A DNA stretch of 64,000 bases, from positions 310,001 through 374,000 of the forward strand of contig NZ_MWQE01000002.1 in assembly GCF_002210285.1 (NCBI RefSeq), given 5' to 3'. Made by a program: the position numbers and the translations under genes. The notes beneath the pieces were generated by a model. The model saw only the letters and a program-made list of their open reading frames with translations. It made no database searches and had not been told where the DNA came from. Source of the stretch: Fibrobacter sp. UWR2. Lineage in GTDB: Bacteria; Fibrobacterota; Fibrobacteria; Fibrobacterales; Fibrobacteraceae. Shown here piece by piece: positions 24,638-33,188 of this stretch; the first letter of the stretch is position 1; every line of letters begins with the position of its first letter.

Positions 24638-25516
24638 TTATGCCGCGTTTTTGCGGGCCTTCTTTTCCCTATAGATAATCACGGCAAACCACACGATTCC
24701 GGCAAGGATCATGAGGCTGCAGAGGGTCTGGCCGCGGCTCATGCCGAAAAGGTCGACACGGCCAAGGTGGGCATCGGGCCTGCGGAAGAACTCGATGAAG
24801 AAGCGGAATATGCCGTAGCCCATCAGGTAGAGGCAGGGCATCTTGTCGCGCAGAAGAGGAATGCGGCGCAAGTTATAGAGGAGGGCGAACAGGATGACCC
24901 CCTCGAAGAGCATTTCGTAGAGCTGGCTCGGGTGGTGCAGAATCGGGTTTGTAACCGGACTGTCGTGCGCCATCGGGAAATACATGCCGATTCCGCTCGT
25001 GGTCACCTCGCCGAAGAGTTCCCCGTTGATGAAGTTGCCGTAACGGCCCCAGGTATAGGCGAGCGGGGCGGCGAGGAAGCAGAGGTTGAGCGTCTTCCAC
25101 ACGTCCATCTTGTTGCGCTTCATCCCGATGATGGCAAAAATTGTACCGAGAATCATGCCGCCATGGTAGCTCATGCCTGCAATTCCCGTGAAGTGCCAGC
25201 CAAGTGCATCGTGCGTGAGGGGGAGGATTATTTCCGTCGGGTTCGCGAAGTAGTAGCCCGGCTTGTAGAAGAATACGTACCCGAGACGCGCCCCGATGAG
25301 GATTCCTGCGATGGCCCATACGAAAAGGTTGTCGAACTGCTCCTTCGTATACCCGAGTTTCTCCTTCGAGTTGATTTTCCACATGGTGAAGTAGGCGGTA
25401 AAGAAGGCAAAGATATACATCATGCCGTACCAGTGGACTTGGAAGTTCAGGATAGGTATAGTGAATGCTATTCCGTCAAAGTAAGTCGGTATCAGGTTCC
25501 ACCAGGTCGGTTCCAT
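24638..25516 (-). CDS. lgt: Prolipoprotein diacylglyceryl transferase
   Basis: 292 residues with about seven membrane helices. Lgt transfers diacylglycerol from phosphatidylglycerol to the lipobox Cys of prolipoproteins. The family signature GRYGNFINGELFG is complete, and the HWYGMMYIFAF and YHGGMILGTI segments contain conserved catalytic-site residues (His and Arg/Tyr neighbourhood). The start has GAGGA upstream. It ends an operon orn - PBP - lgt. Its presence agrees with the several lipoproteins encoded in this window. Confidence 0.95.
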   Translation of the reverse strand: MEPTWWNLIPTYFDGIAFTIPILNFQVHWYGMMYIFAFFTAYFTMWKINSKEKLGYTKEQFDNLFVWAIAGILIGARLGYVFFYKPGYYFANPTEIILPLTHDALGWHFTGIAGMSYHGGMILGTIFAIIGMKRNKMDVWKTLNLCFLAAPLAYTWGRYGNFINGELFGEVTTSGIGMYFPMAHDSPVTNPILHHPSQLYEMLFEGVILFALLYNLRRIPLLRDKMPCLYLMGYGIFRFFIEFFRRPDAHLGRVDLFGMSRGQTLCSLMILAGIVWFAVIIYREKKARKNAA

Positions 25517-25558
25517 ATTGTCCTCGTATTTTGTTCTAAATCTAGTAATTGCCGCGCG

Positions 25559-26995
25559 TTATTTTTTTGGCCAGAGGGTTTGGTGTGCCCAGTAGTTCAT
25601 TATCATGGCGGCCACCTGGCATGCGGGCTGTGAGCGGTAGCCTTGCAGGTCATGCACCTGCATGATGACGACGATGATGGATTTCGAGGGGTCGTCCTTC
25701 GACTGCGCGAACCCCATGAACCATTCGTAGCGTCCGTATGGATCCTGCCCGTCGAGCGAACCCGTCTTTCCGCCGATGTTCAGCGCGTTGAAGTTCTTGC
25801 GGGCCATGTTGCGTGTCGAAATGTGCTTCCTTGCGGTCCCGTTCGTGACGGAGCGGATCATTGCCTGGCGTAGCCCGTAGTACGTGTTCTCGCTGAACTT
25901 GCCCACATCGAGCGCGATACGCGATTTCGGGGCGTAACCGGGCACGTCCTTAGCCCACGGGATTTCAAGCGGTTGCTTCATCAAGATGGAACGTACCTGC
26001 GCTGCGGCAAGGAGCGGCGTGAGGGTCGTTGCTTCGGTAAATCCGCAGCTCGCTTCGGCAAGCCCGTAACCGCTGTCGGGCGGGTTGTAGACGGAGCGTC
26101 CTGGAATTCCGCCCGGGAAGTTCATGTTGTAACCAAGGTTCCTTGCGGCCTCGCGGAGGCGCTTTGCACCGGTATTCATCCCGATGATGGCAAGCGGCGG
26201 GTTTGCGGACTTCGCGTAGGCGTCTTGCAGTTCGATTGTCGGCCCGCTGTAGTTTTCGGGCACGCGCAGCTGGTTCTTGTACAGCGTATGGTGTGCGCCC
26301 CTGTCCGGAATGGGGGAGTTGAGCGAGTAGCGGTTGCTTTCCATGGCGGCGGCAATCGTGATGGTTTTTGCGAGCGAGGCCGCGGGGAACGACCCCTTCA
26401 CGAAATAGTCGGGGCTGTTCTGCACCTTGTAATCCTTCGTCTCGCCCCAGGCGATAATCTCGTTGCTCTTGGGTTCTACGACCAGGATGGCGCTGTGCAT
26501 GGGCCTGAAACGGCGGAGCATGTTGTCGATTTTCTCGGCGAGGAACACGTCCTTCTGGGCCTTGATATGTACGGAATCTACGGGGTCGTTTTCAGGAATT
26601 GATTTTGCTGCGGTATCTGCGGATGCGGAATCGATTTCTTTCGGTGCTGCTTCAGTGGCGGCTTCCATTGATGCCTTGGCTTCGCCGAAAAAAAGGCTCT
26701 TTGCTGCGGACTCGGTTAATGTATCCCTCACCTTGATTGCTCGGTGCGCTTCCTTGAGCGAATCGATGATGGAAGAATCCACACGGAGTGTGTCCTTGAT
26801 CCATTCTTTGGATGTCGCCGTAGGATCATTGCCGTTTACGACGAATCCTGTCGGTTTCGTCGCCTTTTCGCCGCTCTTGAATATGCACGAACCAATCAGG
26901 GCGCAGGCTGCAACAAAAATGGCGATAGCAATACAGCGGTTACGTAATCTCTTCTTGTAGGGGAGTCGGTTCTGGGGGTCGTAGTAATATTTCAT
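25559..26995 (-). CDS. Penicillin-binding transpeptidase domain protein
   Basis: 478 residues from MKYYYDPQNRLPYKKR, chosen because this ATG lies 4 nt after the orn stop codon; the longer frame runs into orn. A single N-terminal helix (IAIAIFVAACALIGSCIF) anchors it, then a ~120-residue charged linker, then a transpeptidase domain with all three motifs: SLAK (catalytic Ser, AASLAKTIT), SAN (YAKSANPPLAI) and KTG (GGKTGSLDG). It lacks the usual class B N-terminal pedestal domain and any glycosyltransferase domain, so it is a compact, monofunctional D,D-transpeptidase acting on peptidoglycan. Confidence 0.85.
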   Translation of the reverse strand: MKYYYDPQNRLPYKKRLRNRCIAIAIFVAACALIGSCIFKSGEKATKPTGFVVNGNDPTATSKEWIKDTLRVDSSIIDSLKEAHRAIKVRDTLTESAAKSLFFGEAKASMEAATEAAPKEIDSASADTAAKSIPENDPVDSVHIKAQKDVFLAEKIDNMLRRFRPMHSAILVVEPKSNEIIAWGETKDYKVQNSPDYFVKGSFPAASLAKTITIAAAMESNRYSLNSPIPDRGAHHTLYKNQLRVPENYSGPTIELQDAYAKSANPPLAIIGMNTGAKRLREAARNLGYNMNFPGGIPGRSVYNPPDSGYGLAEASCGFTEATTLTPLLAAAQVRSILMKQPLEIPWAKDVPGYAPKSRIALDVGKFSENTYYGLRQAMIRSVTNGTARKHISTRNMARKNFNALNIGGKTGSLDGQDPYGRYEWFMGFAQSKDDPSKSIIVVIMQVHDLQGYRSQPACQVAAMIMNYWAHQTLWPKK

Positions 26996-26999
26996 CGGG

Positions 27000-27545
27000 T
27001 TACTTGAAAATAGTCTTGCGGTAGTAGGCGAGCTCGGCAATGCTCTCGCGGATATCGTTCAGGGCCTCGTGGCGCTTTTCCTTCTGGAATTCCTCGAGTT
27101 TCGGGTACCAGCGGAACGTGAGTTCCTTGATGGAACTTACGTCGATGTTCCTATAGCAGAGCCAGTTCGAAAGGTTCGGCATGTACTTGTACATGAATCG
27201 CCTATCTTGCGTGATGGAGTTCCCGCAGAGCACGTTCTTTGTCTTTTCGGTAAAGGGCTTGATGAAGTCGAGGGTCACCTGCTCGGCGTCGGCGGTGGAG
27301 TACCGCGAATGGCGGCAGCGGTCCACGAGCCCGCTTGCCGTATGGTGCGTTGTATTCCATTCGTCCATCGACTCGAAAACGTTTTCGTTCTGGTGTACGG
27401 CGATGACCGGCCCTTCGGCAAGGATGTTCAGGTCAGCGTCGGTGACGATGGTCGCGACCTCCAGGATGACGTCCTTTTCAGGGTCGAGTCCGGACATTTC
27501 AAGGTCCATCCATACAAGGTTATGGGAACTCTTCTTTTTTGCCAT
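27000..27545 (-). CDS. orn: Oligoribonuclease
   Basis: 181 residues, DEDDh exonuclease family. WMDLEMSGLDPEKDVILEVATIVTD contains the first Asp/Glu pair, and NSITQDRRFMYKYMP and HEALNDIRESIAELAYY carry the later Asp and His residues. Orn finishes RNA decay by hydrolysing 2-5-mers to nucleotides and also clears pGpG from c-di-GMP breakdown, which matters because an HD-GYP phosphodiesterase is encoded at 35253. First gene of the orn - PBP - lgt operon. A TACATT box lies about 10 nt upstream, so the leader is very short. Confidence 0.95.
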   Translation of the reverse strand: MAKKKSSHNLVWMDLEMSGLDPEKDVILEVATIVTDADLNILAEGPVIAVHQNENVFESMDEWNTTHHTASGLVDRCRHSRYSTADAEQVTLDFIKPFTEKTKNVLCGNSITQDRRFMYKYMPNLSNWLCYRNIDVSSIKELTFRWYPKLEEFQKEKRHEALNDIRESIAELAYYRKTIFK

Positions 27546-27675
27546 ATTGACTGCAAATGTAGTTTTTTATGGATATTTTGAACCGTATATTAGTCAATTA
27601 TCATCTATTTTGGCTATCTATCAAATAACTTAGCGGATGAGAATAAAAACACTTTAATGTAAGAAAATTATTTGC

Positions 27676-27681
27676 TATATT
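27676..27681 (+). promoter_or_regulatory. -10 element TATATT of fabF
   Basis: TATATT 33 nt before the fabF ATG. The leader contains an AGGAAAA ribosome site, so this is a conventional leadered promoter, in contrast to many others here. Confidence 0.5.
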
Positions 27682-27714
27682 CGCGCTCGTTAATTTGTTA
27701 TACAGGAAAATACT

Positions 27715-28944
27715 ATGGAAGAAGTAGTTATCACCGGTATGGGCTGTGTTTCGGCCCTTGGAAATTCCCCCGACATTCTCTGGGACAACCTTTTGCAGGG
27801 CAAGTCCGGCATTGCCAAGATTGACAGGTTTGACGTTTCTGCACTGCCTGTCCAGATTGCGGCTGCGGTCAAGGAATTTGACGGTTCCGAATTTTTCAGC
27901 AACAGAGACCAGTCCAGGTTCTCGAAGTGCATCCAGTATGCGGTCTATTCCGCCTTCCAGGCCTTGAAGAATGCGGGTATTGACCCGAAGGCCGAAGATC
28001 CCTCCCGTTCTGGCGTGATTATCGGTGCCGGTATCGGCGGTATGGCTACTTATACCGACAATGCGGTGACCTGGGGTACCCGTGGCCCGAGCCGTGTTTC
28101 GCCGTTCTTTATCCCGATGTCGATTACGAACATGCCTGCTGGCGAAGTTTCCAACCGCACTGGCTGGATGGGCCCCTGCTTCGCAGTCGTTTCTGCCTGC
28201 GCAACTTCGAACCACTCCATCGCTGCCGCTTACGACGCTATCCGTCTGGGCCGTGCCGACATCATGCTTGCCGGTGGTACCGATGAGACGGTGAACCCGC
28301 TCGCCCTGGCCGGCTTTACCAATATGCATGCCCTCTCCAAGCGTAACGATGACCCGGAAACGTCTTCCCGCCCGTTCGACAAGGACCGCGACGGATTCGT
28401 GATGGGTGAAGGTTCCGGCATCCTCGTGCTCGAGAGCCTCTCTCACGCCAAGAAGCGTGGTGCCAACATCCTGGCCCGCGTCGCTGCTGTAGGTATGAGC
28501 GCCGATGCGCACCATATGTCCGCCCCGCGTGAAGACGGCGAAGGTGTGCGTCTCGCTATCGAGATGGCACTCCGCGATGCAGGAATTTCCCCGAACGACG
28601 TTGGCTACGTGAATACCCACGGTACATCGACTCCGCTCGGTGACGTCGCTGAATGTTCCGCACTTGAAAAGGTTTTTGGTGCGCGCGACAGCCTGAAGGT
28701 GAACTCCTCCAAGAGCATGATTGGCCACGCTCTCGGTGCCGCCGGTGCCCTCGAAGCCATCATCACGGTGAAGTCCCTGCAGGACCAGATGATCCATGCG
28801 ACAAAGAACGTGTTCAACCAGGACGAACGCATCCACCTGGATGTCTGCGCCAACAAGAACGTGTCGCACTCCTTCAAGTACGCCCTGTCCGACGGCTTCG
28901 GCTTCGGTGGCCAGAACAGCGTGCTCCTGCTGGCCCGCGACTAG
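27715..28944 (+). CDS. fabF: 3-oxoacyl-[acyl-carrier-protein] synthase II
   Basis: 409 residues. FabF condenses malonyl-ACP with acyl-ACP in fatty-acid elongation. The Cys-His-His triad is present: Cys in VVSACATSNHS, His in NTHGTSTPLGD, and His in SKSMIGHALGAAGA. Start MEEVVITGMGCVSALGN is typical. Good AGGAAAA site before the ATG. It is a single-gene unit ended by a strong hairpin. The reading frame is also open on the opposite strand for 450 codons, but that is a by-product of codon bias. Confidence 0.96.
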   Translation: MEEVVITGMGCVSALGNSPDILWDNLLQGKSGIAKIDRFDVSALPVQIAAAVKEFDGSEFFSNRDQSRFSKCIQYAVYSAFQALKNAGIDPKAEDPSRSGVIIGAGIGGMATYTDNAVTWGTRGPSRVSPFFIPMSITNMPAGEVSNRTGWMGPCFAVVSACATSNHSIAAAYDAIRLGRADIMLAGGTDETVNPLALAGFTNMHALSKRNDDPETSSRPFDKDRDGFVMGEGSGILVLESLSHAKKRGANILARVAAVGMSADAHHMSAPREDGEGVRLAIEMALRDAGISPNDVGYVNTHGTSTPLGDVAECSALEKVFGARDSLKVNSSKSMIGHALGAAGALEAIITVKSLQDQMIHATKNVFNQDERIHLDVCANKNVSHSFKYALSDGFGFGGQNSVLLLARD

Positions 28945-28966
28945 TTCACACATTCCACATTAGTAA

Positions 28967-28999
28967 AGCCTCCTGGAGTTCAGTCTCCAGGGCTTTTCT
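28967..28999 (+). terminator. Terminator of fabF
   Basis: GCCTCCTGGAG / CTCCAGGGC stem with a TTCAGT loop, followed by TTTTCTTTTTC. Confidence 0.9.
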
Positions 29000-29004
29000 T
29001 TTTC

Positions 29005-29012
29005 TATCTTTG
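29005..29012 (+). promoter_or_regulatory. -10 element TATCTTTG before a GTG start
   Basis: TATCTTTG matches TAnnTTTG and ends 5 nt before the GTG at 29018 (7 nt from the TATCTT hexamer); no ribosome site is present. Confidence 0.5.
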
Positions 29013-29017
29013 CGGCT

Positions 29018-29965
29018 GTGAAACGTCTTTCGACATGGATATTCCTTGCTTGCGTCCTGGCTGTTTTTGCCGGGCAGTCCATTGCGGCTCCTTTTGACCC
29101 GCCGACATGGCGCGATTCCACATGGGATTACCGCAGTGAGGATTCCGTCGACATTAAATCTGATATTTCCTGGTGGAAAGTGGGGACCGTCGGTGGAGTT
29201 GCGCTTTCTTCCTATGCGGCAGCCTACATTTTTGTATTCGCAAAGGGATGGTGGGACAATGATTCGAGCCATTTCCATTTCGAGAATGATTTCAAGTATG
29301 CGCTGAATCTTGACAAGTTTGGCCATTTTGCCGCAGGCGTGATTCTCGGAGAAAGTTTTTACGAAGGTTACCGCTGGGCGGGCCTTTCCGAATTCAAGTC
29401 GTACCTTTTCGCAGGCCTCTCCGCGATGGCAACGCATATCGCCATCGACGTGAAGGACGGCTATTCGCCTGCCTGGGGATTCAGCATTTTCGATGTGCTT
29501 TCGGGAACCCTGGGTGGATTTTGGCCGATGGCCGAGCGCTACGTTCCCGTGTTCAAGTATGTAGACCTCAAGTGGAGTTACTGGATAAATTCAACATATT
29601 TTTACGACAAGACAACTCATCGTGGCGATGCCGTCTTTACCGACGACTATGTGAACCAGACTTTCTGGGCGTCCTTCAAGCCGTACCGCTTGCTGCCCGC
29701 TAGTGTGCGGAAGTATTACCCGAGCTGGCTTGCGTTTGCCGCAGGCTTGAGCATTGACGAAAAGGCGATGGACTTCCATGCACCAGACAAGGAAAGGCAT
29801 CGCGAAGTCTACCTGGCGCTTGACTACGACTTGGAAGCGTTCCGCCCGCAGAGCCGTATGGCGCGTACGTTTATCAAGTACCTGAACTACTTTAAACTTC
29901 CGGCCCCGGCAATACAGGTTTATCCGGAATTTAACTGGTACCTGCTTTACCCGATAAAGTTCTAG
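29018..29965 (+). CDS. DUF2279-family envelope protein
   Basis: 315 residues from a GTG start. Signal peptide (MKRLSTWIFLACVLAVFAGQSIA), then the DUF2279 pattern: DKFGHFAAGVILGESFYEGYRW and ATHIAIDVKDGYSPAWGFSIFDVLSGTLGG, conserved His/Asp/Gly in helical membrane-like segments. The family is found in FCB bacteria, its function is unknown, and it is predicted periplasmic or membrane associated. The C-terminal ~120 residues form a Tyr/Trp-rich region compatible with beta structure. A FISUMP gene follows after 9 nt and is probably in the same transcript. Confidence 0.72.
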   Translation: MKRLSTWIFLACVLAVFAGQSIAAPFDPPTWRDSTWDYRSEDSVDIKSDISWWKVGTVGGVALSSYAAAYIFVFAKGWWDNDSSHFHFENDFKYALNLDKFGHFAAGVILGESFYEGYRWAGLSEFKSYLFAGLSAMATHIAIDVKDGYSPAWGFSIFDVLSGTLGGFWPMAERYVPVFKYVDLKWSYWINSTYFYDKTTHRGDAVFTDDYVNQTFWASFKPYRLLPASVRKYYPSWLAFAAGLSIDEKAMDFHAPDKERHREVYLALDYDLEAFRPQSRMARTFIKYLNYFKLPAPAIQVYPEFNWYLLYPIKF

Positions 29966-29974
29966 GAGGCTCGC

Positions 29975-30541
29975 ATGAAGAAGATTCTCATTGCCGGTTG
30001 CCTGCTTGCAACATGCGTTCTTGCGCTCCCGCAGACGGGTACGTTCCGCGACAGCCGCGACGGCAAGACCTACAGGACGGTCGTTATCGGAAGCCGCACG
30101 TGGCTTGCGGAGAACCTTGCCTACAATGTGGATGGCAGCGCGTGCTATGCGGATAAGCCTGAGAACTGCAAGAAGTATGGCCGTCTCTACACGTTCGAGG
30201 CGGCAAACAAGGCGTGCCCTGCGGGCTGGCACCTGCCCGAGAACGACGAATGGAAACGCTTCCGCACGTTTATCGAGGACAGTGACGGCAAGGAGGCTGC
30301 CTGGATGAGCCTAAAGTCCCGCGACAAGTGGGATGGCAGCGACCGTTACGGGTTCGATGTCGTGCCTGCGGGCAAGGCGACCGACGAATACCTGGAACTG
30401 GGTGTTTCCGCGCATTTCTGGAGTTCCACGGCCGAGGACGGCGATGCCTATGGCTGGCACCTGGCCCCTCCGGGCGATTTTGCGGTGGAATTCGACGTGA
30501 GCAGCAACATGTATTCCGTGCGCTGCCTCAAGAATTACTAG
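29975..30541 (+). CDS. FISUMP-domain secreted protein
   Basis: 188 residues: a signal peptide (ILIAGCLLATCVLALPQTG; Ala-Leu-Pro cleavage likely, though the GC could act as a lipobox) and one Fibrobacter succinogenes major paralogous domain. Diagnostic blocks are DGKTYRTVVIGSRTWLAENLAY, CKKYGRLYTFEAA, CPAGWHLPENDEW and a final YSVRCLKNY. These domains are very numerous in Fibrobacter, surface exposed and related to C-type-lectin-like/formylglycine-type folds; their role is unknown, with cell-surface binding often suggested. A GGAGG precedes the ATG. Its TAG overlaps the TAG of the convergent pgpA within one CTAG. Confidence 0.85.
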   Translation: MKKILIAGCLLATCVLALPQTGTFRDSRDGKTYRTVVIGSRTWLAENLAYNVDGSACYADKPENCKKYGRLYTFEAANKACPAGWHLPENDEWKRFRTFIEDSDGKEAAWMSLKSRDKWDGSDRYGFDVVPAGKATDEYLELGVSAHFWSSTAEDGDAYGWHLAPPGDFAVEFDVSSNMYSVRCLKNY

Positions 30542-31140
30542 AAACTGAAGAGAAAGGCAATCATGGTCCCGAGCCAGAGCACGATTGCCGCATAGAGACC
30601 GCCGAGAAGGTCGTCAGCCATCACGCCCCATGCTCCCGGGAGTTTTTCGATCTTGTGTATTCCGAGCGGTTTCAGGATATCGAAGAAGCGGAACAGCCCG
30701 AAAGCAATGGCCAGGTAGACAGGGTATTCGTCAATTAAACTACAGGGTATGAAAGCCAGTGCCATAAAGACGCCACAGACTTCGTCGATGACAATCCAGC
30801 CCGGGTCTTCGGTGCCGGTATCCTTCATCGCCTTATTTACGAATGGAATTGCGGCAAAGAACACAACAAGGGCGGCGGCCAGGAAAAAGAAGTTTATGAA
30901 CAGACCAAAAATTTCGCTACCGACGAATATGTAGGATTCGAATTCGAACAGTTTGCAGGCTAGAACTGTCATGGGGTAGGCGACAATCGCTGCGGCAAGG
31001 CTTCCCATGGTGCCGGGGGCCTTCGGGCTCATTCCCGAGCCGAAGAACGTCACGACAAGCGTGGTAAGCCAGTCCGTCTTGCGCCATTCATGGGGTACGC
31101 GCTTCTTCCCGTATTTCTCTTTCAGTTCTTCCTTGTTCAT
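30538..31140 (-). CDS. pgpA: Phosphatidylglycerophosphatase A
   Basis: 200 residues with about four membrane helices. Family blocks: FFGSGMSPKAPGTMGSLAA near the N terminus, DPGWIVIDEVCGVFMAL in the middle and a C-terminal GAWGVMADDLLGGLYAAI, carrying the conserved acidic residues of PgpA. It removes the phosphate from phosphatidylglycerophosphate to give phosphatidylglycerol, also the lipid donor for Lgt. Its ATG overlaps the hflX stop as ATGA, so it is translationally coupled to hflX. Confidence 0.93.
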   Translation of the reverse strand: MNKEELKEKYGKKRVPHEWRKTDWLTTLVVTFFGSGMSPKAPGTMGSLAAAIVAYPMTVLACKLFEFESYIFVGSEIFGLFINFFFLAAALVVFFAAIPFVNKAMKDTGTEDPGWIVIDEVCGVFMALAFIPCSLIDEYPVYLAIAFGLFRFFDILKPLGIHKIEKLPGAWGVMADDLLGGLYAAIVLWLGTMIAFLFSF

Positions 31141-32384
31141 ACTTCGTAAATTCCCGGTTCACGCCAGTTTTCGTCGCGGTTGCTGTTCATGCTCTTGTCC
31201 GAAACGCTTTCGGCTGGGTGTGCCGGCCAGGGCGATTCTACGACTTCCTTGATTTTTTCGGCTTGAACTTCGCGCTTCTTTTTCCAGTTTTCCAGCTGCT
31301 CCTTGAAAGCGGCGCGCAGCCTCTCCATGCCGATATTTTCCTTGGCGCTTATCTGGATGGCTTCCGGATAGTTCTGCAACAGTTCGGTACGGCGCGCCTC
31401 GGAGGCGACTTCCACCTTGTTGAATACGCGCAGGCGCGGCGTTTCCTTGCTGATGATGCCTTCGAGCGTCTTGTGCGTGACTTCGAGGTGCTCGCGGTAA
31501 TCCGGCGCGCTTCCGTCGACGACTTCCAGGATGCAGTCGGCGTGGGCGGCCACCCCGAGGGTGCTCTTGAAGGTCTCGATGAGGTTGTGGGGGAGCTTGC
31601 GGATAAATCCGACGGTATCGGAAAGGATGATGTTCTCGCCATCGAGGAATAGCTTGCGCGTGGTGCTGTCGAGGGTGGCGAACAGTTTGTCTTCCACATA
31701 GACGTCCGCACCGGTCAGGCGGTTGGTGAGCGTCGACTTGCCGGCGTTCGTGTAGCCCACGATTCCCACCTGGAAGATGTCGTTGCGGTTCTCGGCCTGG
31801 CTTTCGCGCGCCTCCTCGATTTTCTCGAGTTTCTTTTTGAGTTCCTGGATTCGCTTGCGGATCATGCGGCGGTCTGTTTCCAGCTGGGTTTCGCCCGGGC
31901 CCTTGGTGCCGATACCGCCATTGTGCTGGCGGCAAAGGTGCGTCCAGGCGCGGGTGAGGCGCGGCATCATGTACTGCAGTTGGGCGACTTCCACCATCAG
32001 GCGGCTTTCGGCCGTAATGGCGTGCTTTGCGAAAATGTCGAGGATGAGGCCCGTACGGTCGAGCACCTTGATTCCGGGGAGGCGCTGTTCGAGGTTCCTT
32101 ACCTGCGAGCCGGAAAGGTCGTCGTCGAATACGACCATCTTCGCGTTTTCTTCTTCGAGGGCGCGCTTGACCTCGTTCACCTTGCCTTCGCCAATGAGGG
32201 TAGCCGGGTTGAAGTTCTGGACGCGCTGCAGGAAACTTTTGACGACGACTGCGCCTGCGGTTTCGGCAAGTCGCCCGAGTTCTGCGAGCTGTTCGCTTGC
32301 CATCCAGTTCCGCACTTTCGGGGTCGAAATCCCCACGAGGATGCAGCGTTCCTTTTCTTGCTTATGTTCTGCGGGCTGTTTCAT
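31137..32384 (-). CDS. hflX: GTPase HflX
   Basis: 415 residues. An N-terminal HflX subdomain (NPATLIGEGKVNEVKRALEEENAKMVVFDDDLSGSQ) and a coiled-coil linker with GGIGTKGPGETQLETDRR lead into the GTPase domain: G1 GYTNAGKSTL, G3 DTVGFIRKLPH, G4-like FNKVE. HflX binds 50S/70S ribosomes and rescues stalled or heat-damaged ribosomes. The C terminus carries an extra ~60 charged residues. The start follows the 57-aa gene by 9 nt, and pgpA overlaps its end. Confidence 0.94.
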   Translation of the reverse strand: MKQPAEHKQEKERCILVGISTPKVRNWMASEQLAELGRLAETAGAVVVKSFLQRVQNFNPATLIGEGKVNEVKRALEEENAKMVVFDDDLSGSQVRNLEQRLPGIKVLDRTGLILDIFAKHAITAESRLMVEVAQLQYMMPRLTRAWTHLCRQHNGGIGTKGPGETQLETDRRMIRKRIQELKKKLEKIEEARESQAENRNDIFQVGIVGYTNAGKSTLTNRLTGADVYVEDKLFATLDSTTRKLFLDGENIILSDTVGFIRKLPHNLIETFKSTLGVAAHADCILEVVDGSAPDYREHLEVTHKTLEGIISKETPRLRVFNKVEVASEARRTELLQNYPEAIQISAKENIGMERLRAAFKEQLENWKKKREVQAEKIKEVVESPWPAHPAESVSDKSMNSNRDENWREPGIYEV

Positions 32385-32393
32385 TCTGCCTAT

Positions 32394-32567
32394 CTAGCAA
32401 TTTCCGTTCAGTTTCAGGAACCAGTAGTCTTCGCTGTTGATGCTGCTGCCTTCGGGCGAGGCGGCGTCGGCGAGCTTCGCGAAATCCGGTGCATTCTGGC
32501 CCTGCACGTTATTATCCGGCACATCCGTTTTGGGTGTATCAAAATCCTTGTTGTCCATTTCAGCCAT
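32394..32567 (-). CDS. Small 57-residue hypothetical protein upstream of hflX
   Basis: A complete ORF, MAEMDNKDFD to ...YWFLKLNGNC-stop, below the usual size cut-off. It is acidic and polar in its first 45 residues and ends in an aromatic segment (SINSEDYWFLKLNGNC) with a terminal Cys; no signal peptide or membrane helix. It is supported by a TATATT box 6 nt before the ATG (leaderless pattern as for many genes here), by its position 9 nt before hflX on the same strand, and by the lack of any other gene in the gap. The short YWFLKLNG end could dock to another protein. Function unknown. Confidence 0.65.
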   Translation of the reverse strand: MAEMDNKDFDTPKTDVPDNNVQGQNAPDFAKLADAASPEGSSINSEDYWFLKLNGNC

Positions 32568-32573
32568 GCGCAG

Positions 32574-32593
32574 AATATAACAAATTCTATATT
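32574..32593. promoter_or_regulatory. Back-to-back -10 elements for two divergent leaderless genes
   Basis: Minus strand TATATT at 32574-32579 ends 6 nt before the ATG at 32567. Plus strand TATATT at 32588-32593 ends 7 nt before the ATG at 32601. Start codons are only 33 nt apart, so the two promoters overlap and RNA polymerase could serve only one direction at a time. Confidence 0.6.
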
Positions 32594-32600
32594 ACTGCAC

Positions 32601-33188
32601 ATGAGGTTGTGGCTTTCGACATCCCCTGACGATTTTTCCGCGGAGTTTGACGACATCGAGGAGATGTTCAAGCGCGGTCTTACGCGCCTTATTCTCCACA
32701 AAAGGAATGCGACCGAAGCGCAGTACGAACGCTGGCTCATGGCCCTCCCGATGGAATACCGCGACCGCATCTGGGTGCGTGGAACACCCGACATGGCGGA
32801 ACGCCTGGATGTTCGGGGCTGCATCATCGAAGCTTCCGTGCTTGCAGGCGAAATCCCCGAACGCTGGAAGCGTATCAATTGCATCGCGCTATGCCGCAGC
32901 CTTGAACAGCTGGAATCGCTCCCTGAATGGGTCGTGGGAGCCCTGATTGGCCCCGTATTCCAGCCGCAATCCGTCTACGAACCGGTCGAGACACTCGATT
33001 TCGGTGGTCTGGCAGATAAATTAGCAGAAAAAAGCCTGCAGGCCATCGCCTTCGGGGGCATTGACCACGAAAATCTGGAAGAAATCAAGAAACTTCCTCT
33101 ACAGGGAATCTCCGTACTCGGTGGAGTCTGGAACTATGCCGACCCGGTAAATGCTTTCGTCAAGCTCAGCCACGCCTGCAATATCTAG
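32601..33188 (+). CDS. Thiamine-phosphate synthase-like (ThiE/TenI fold) protein
   Basis: 195 residues starting MRLWLSTSPDDFSAEFDDIEEMFKRGLTRLILHKRNAT. The spacing of beta strands (TRLILHKR, DRIWVRGTPDMAERLDVRGCIIEAS, INCIALCRSLEQLE, GALIGPVFQPQSV, LQAIAFGGIDHENLEEIKKLPLQGISVLGGVW) matches the ThiE TIM barrel, including the late GGI and GVSV-type strands that bind phosphate. Several ThiE active-site residues are missing or altered, so it may be a TenI-like or divergent paralogue rather than a working thiamine-phosphate synthase. The frame is open far upstream inside hflX antisense; the ATG at 32601 is chosen by promoter position and length. Confidence 0.7.
   Translation: MRLWLSTSPDDFSAEFDDIEEMFKRGLTRLILHKRNATEAQYERWLMALPMEYRDRIWVRGTPDMAERLDVRGCIIEASVLAGEIPERWKRINCIALCRSLEQLESLPEWVVGALIGPVFQPQSVYEPVETLDFGGLADKLAEKSLQAIAFGGIDHENLEEIKKLPLQGISVLGGVWNYADPVNAFVKLSHACNI

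Noticed and set aside
27601..28953. 450-codon open frame opposite fabF
   Set aside because: Antisense to a complete fabF, no recognisable domain, and no promoter or ribosome site.
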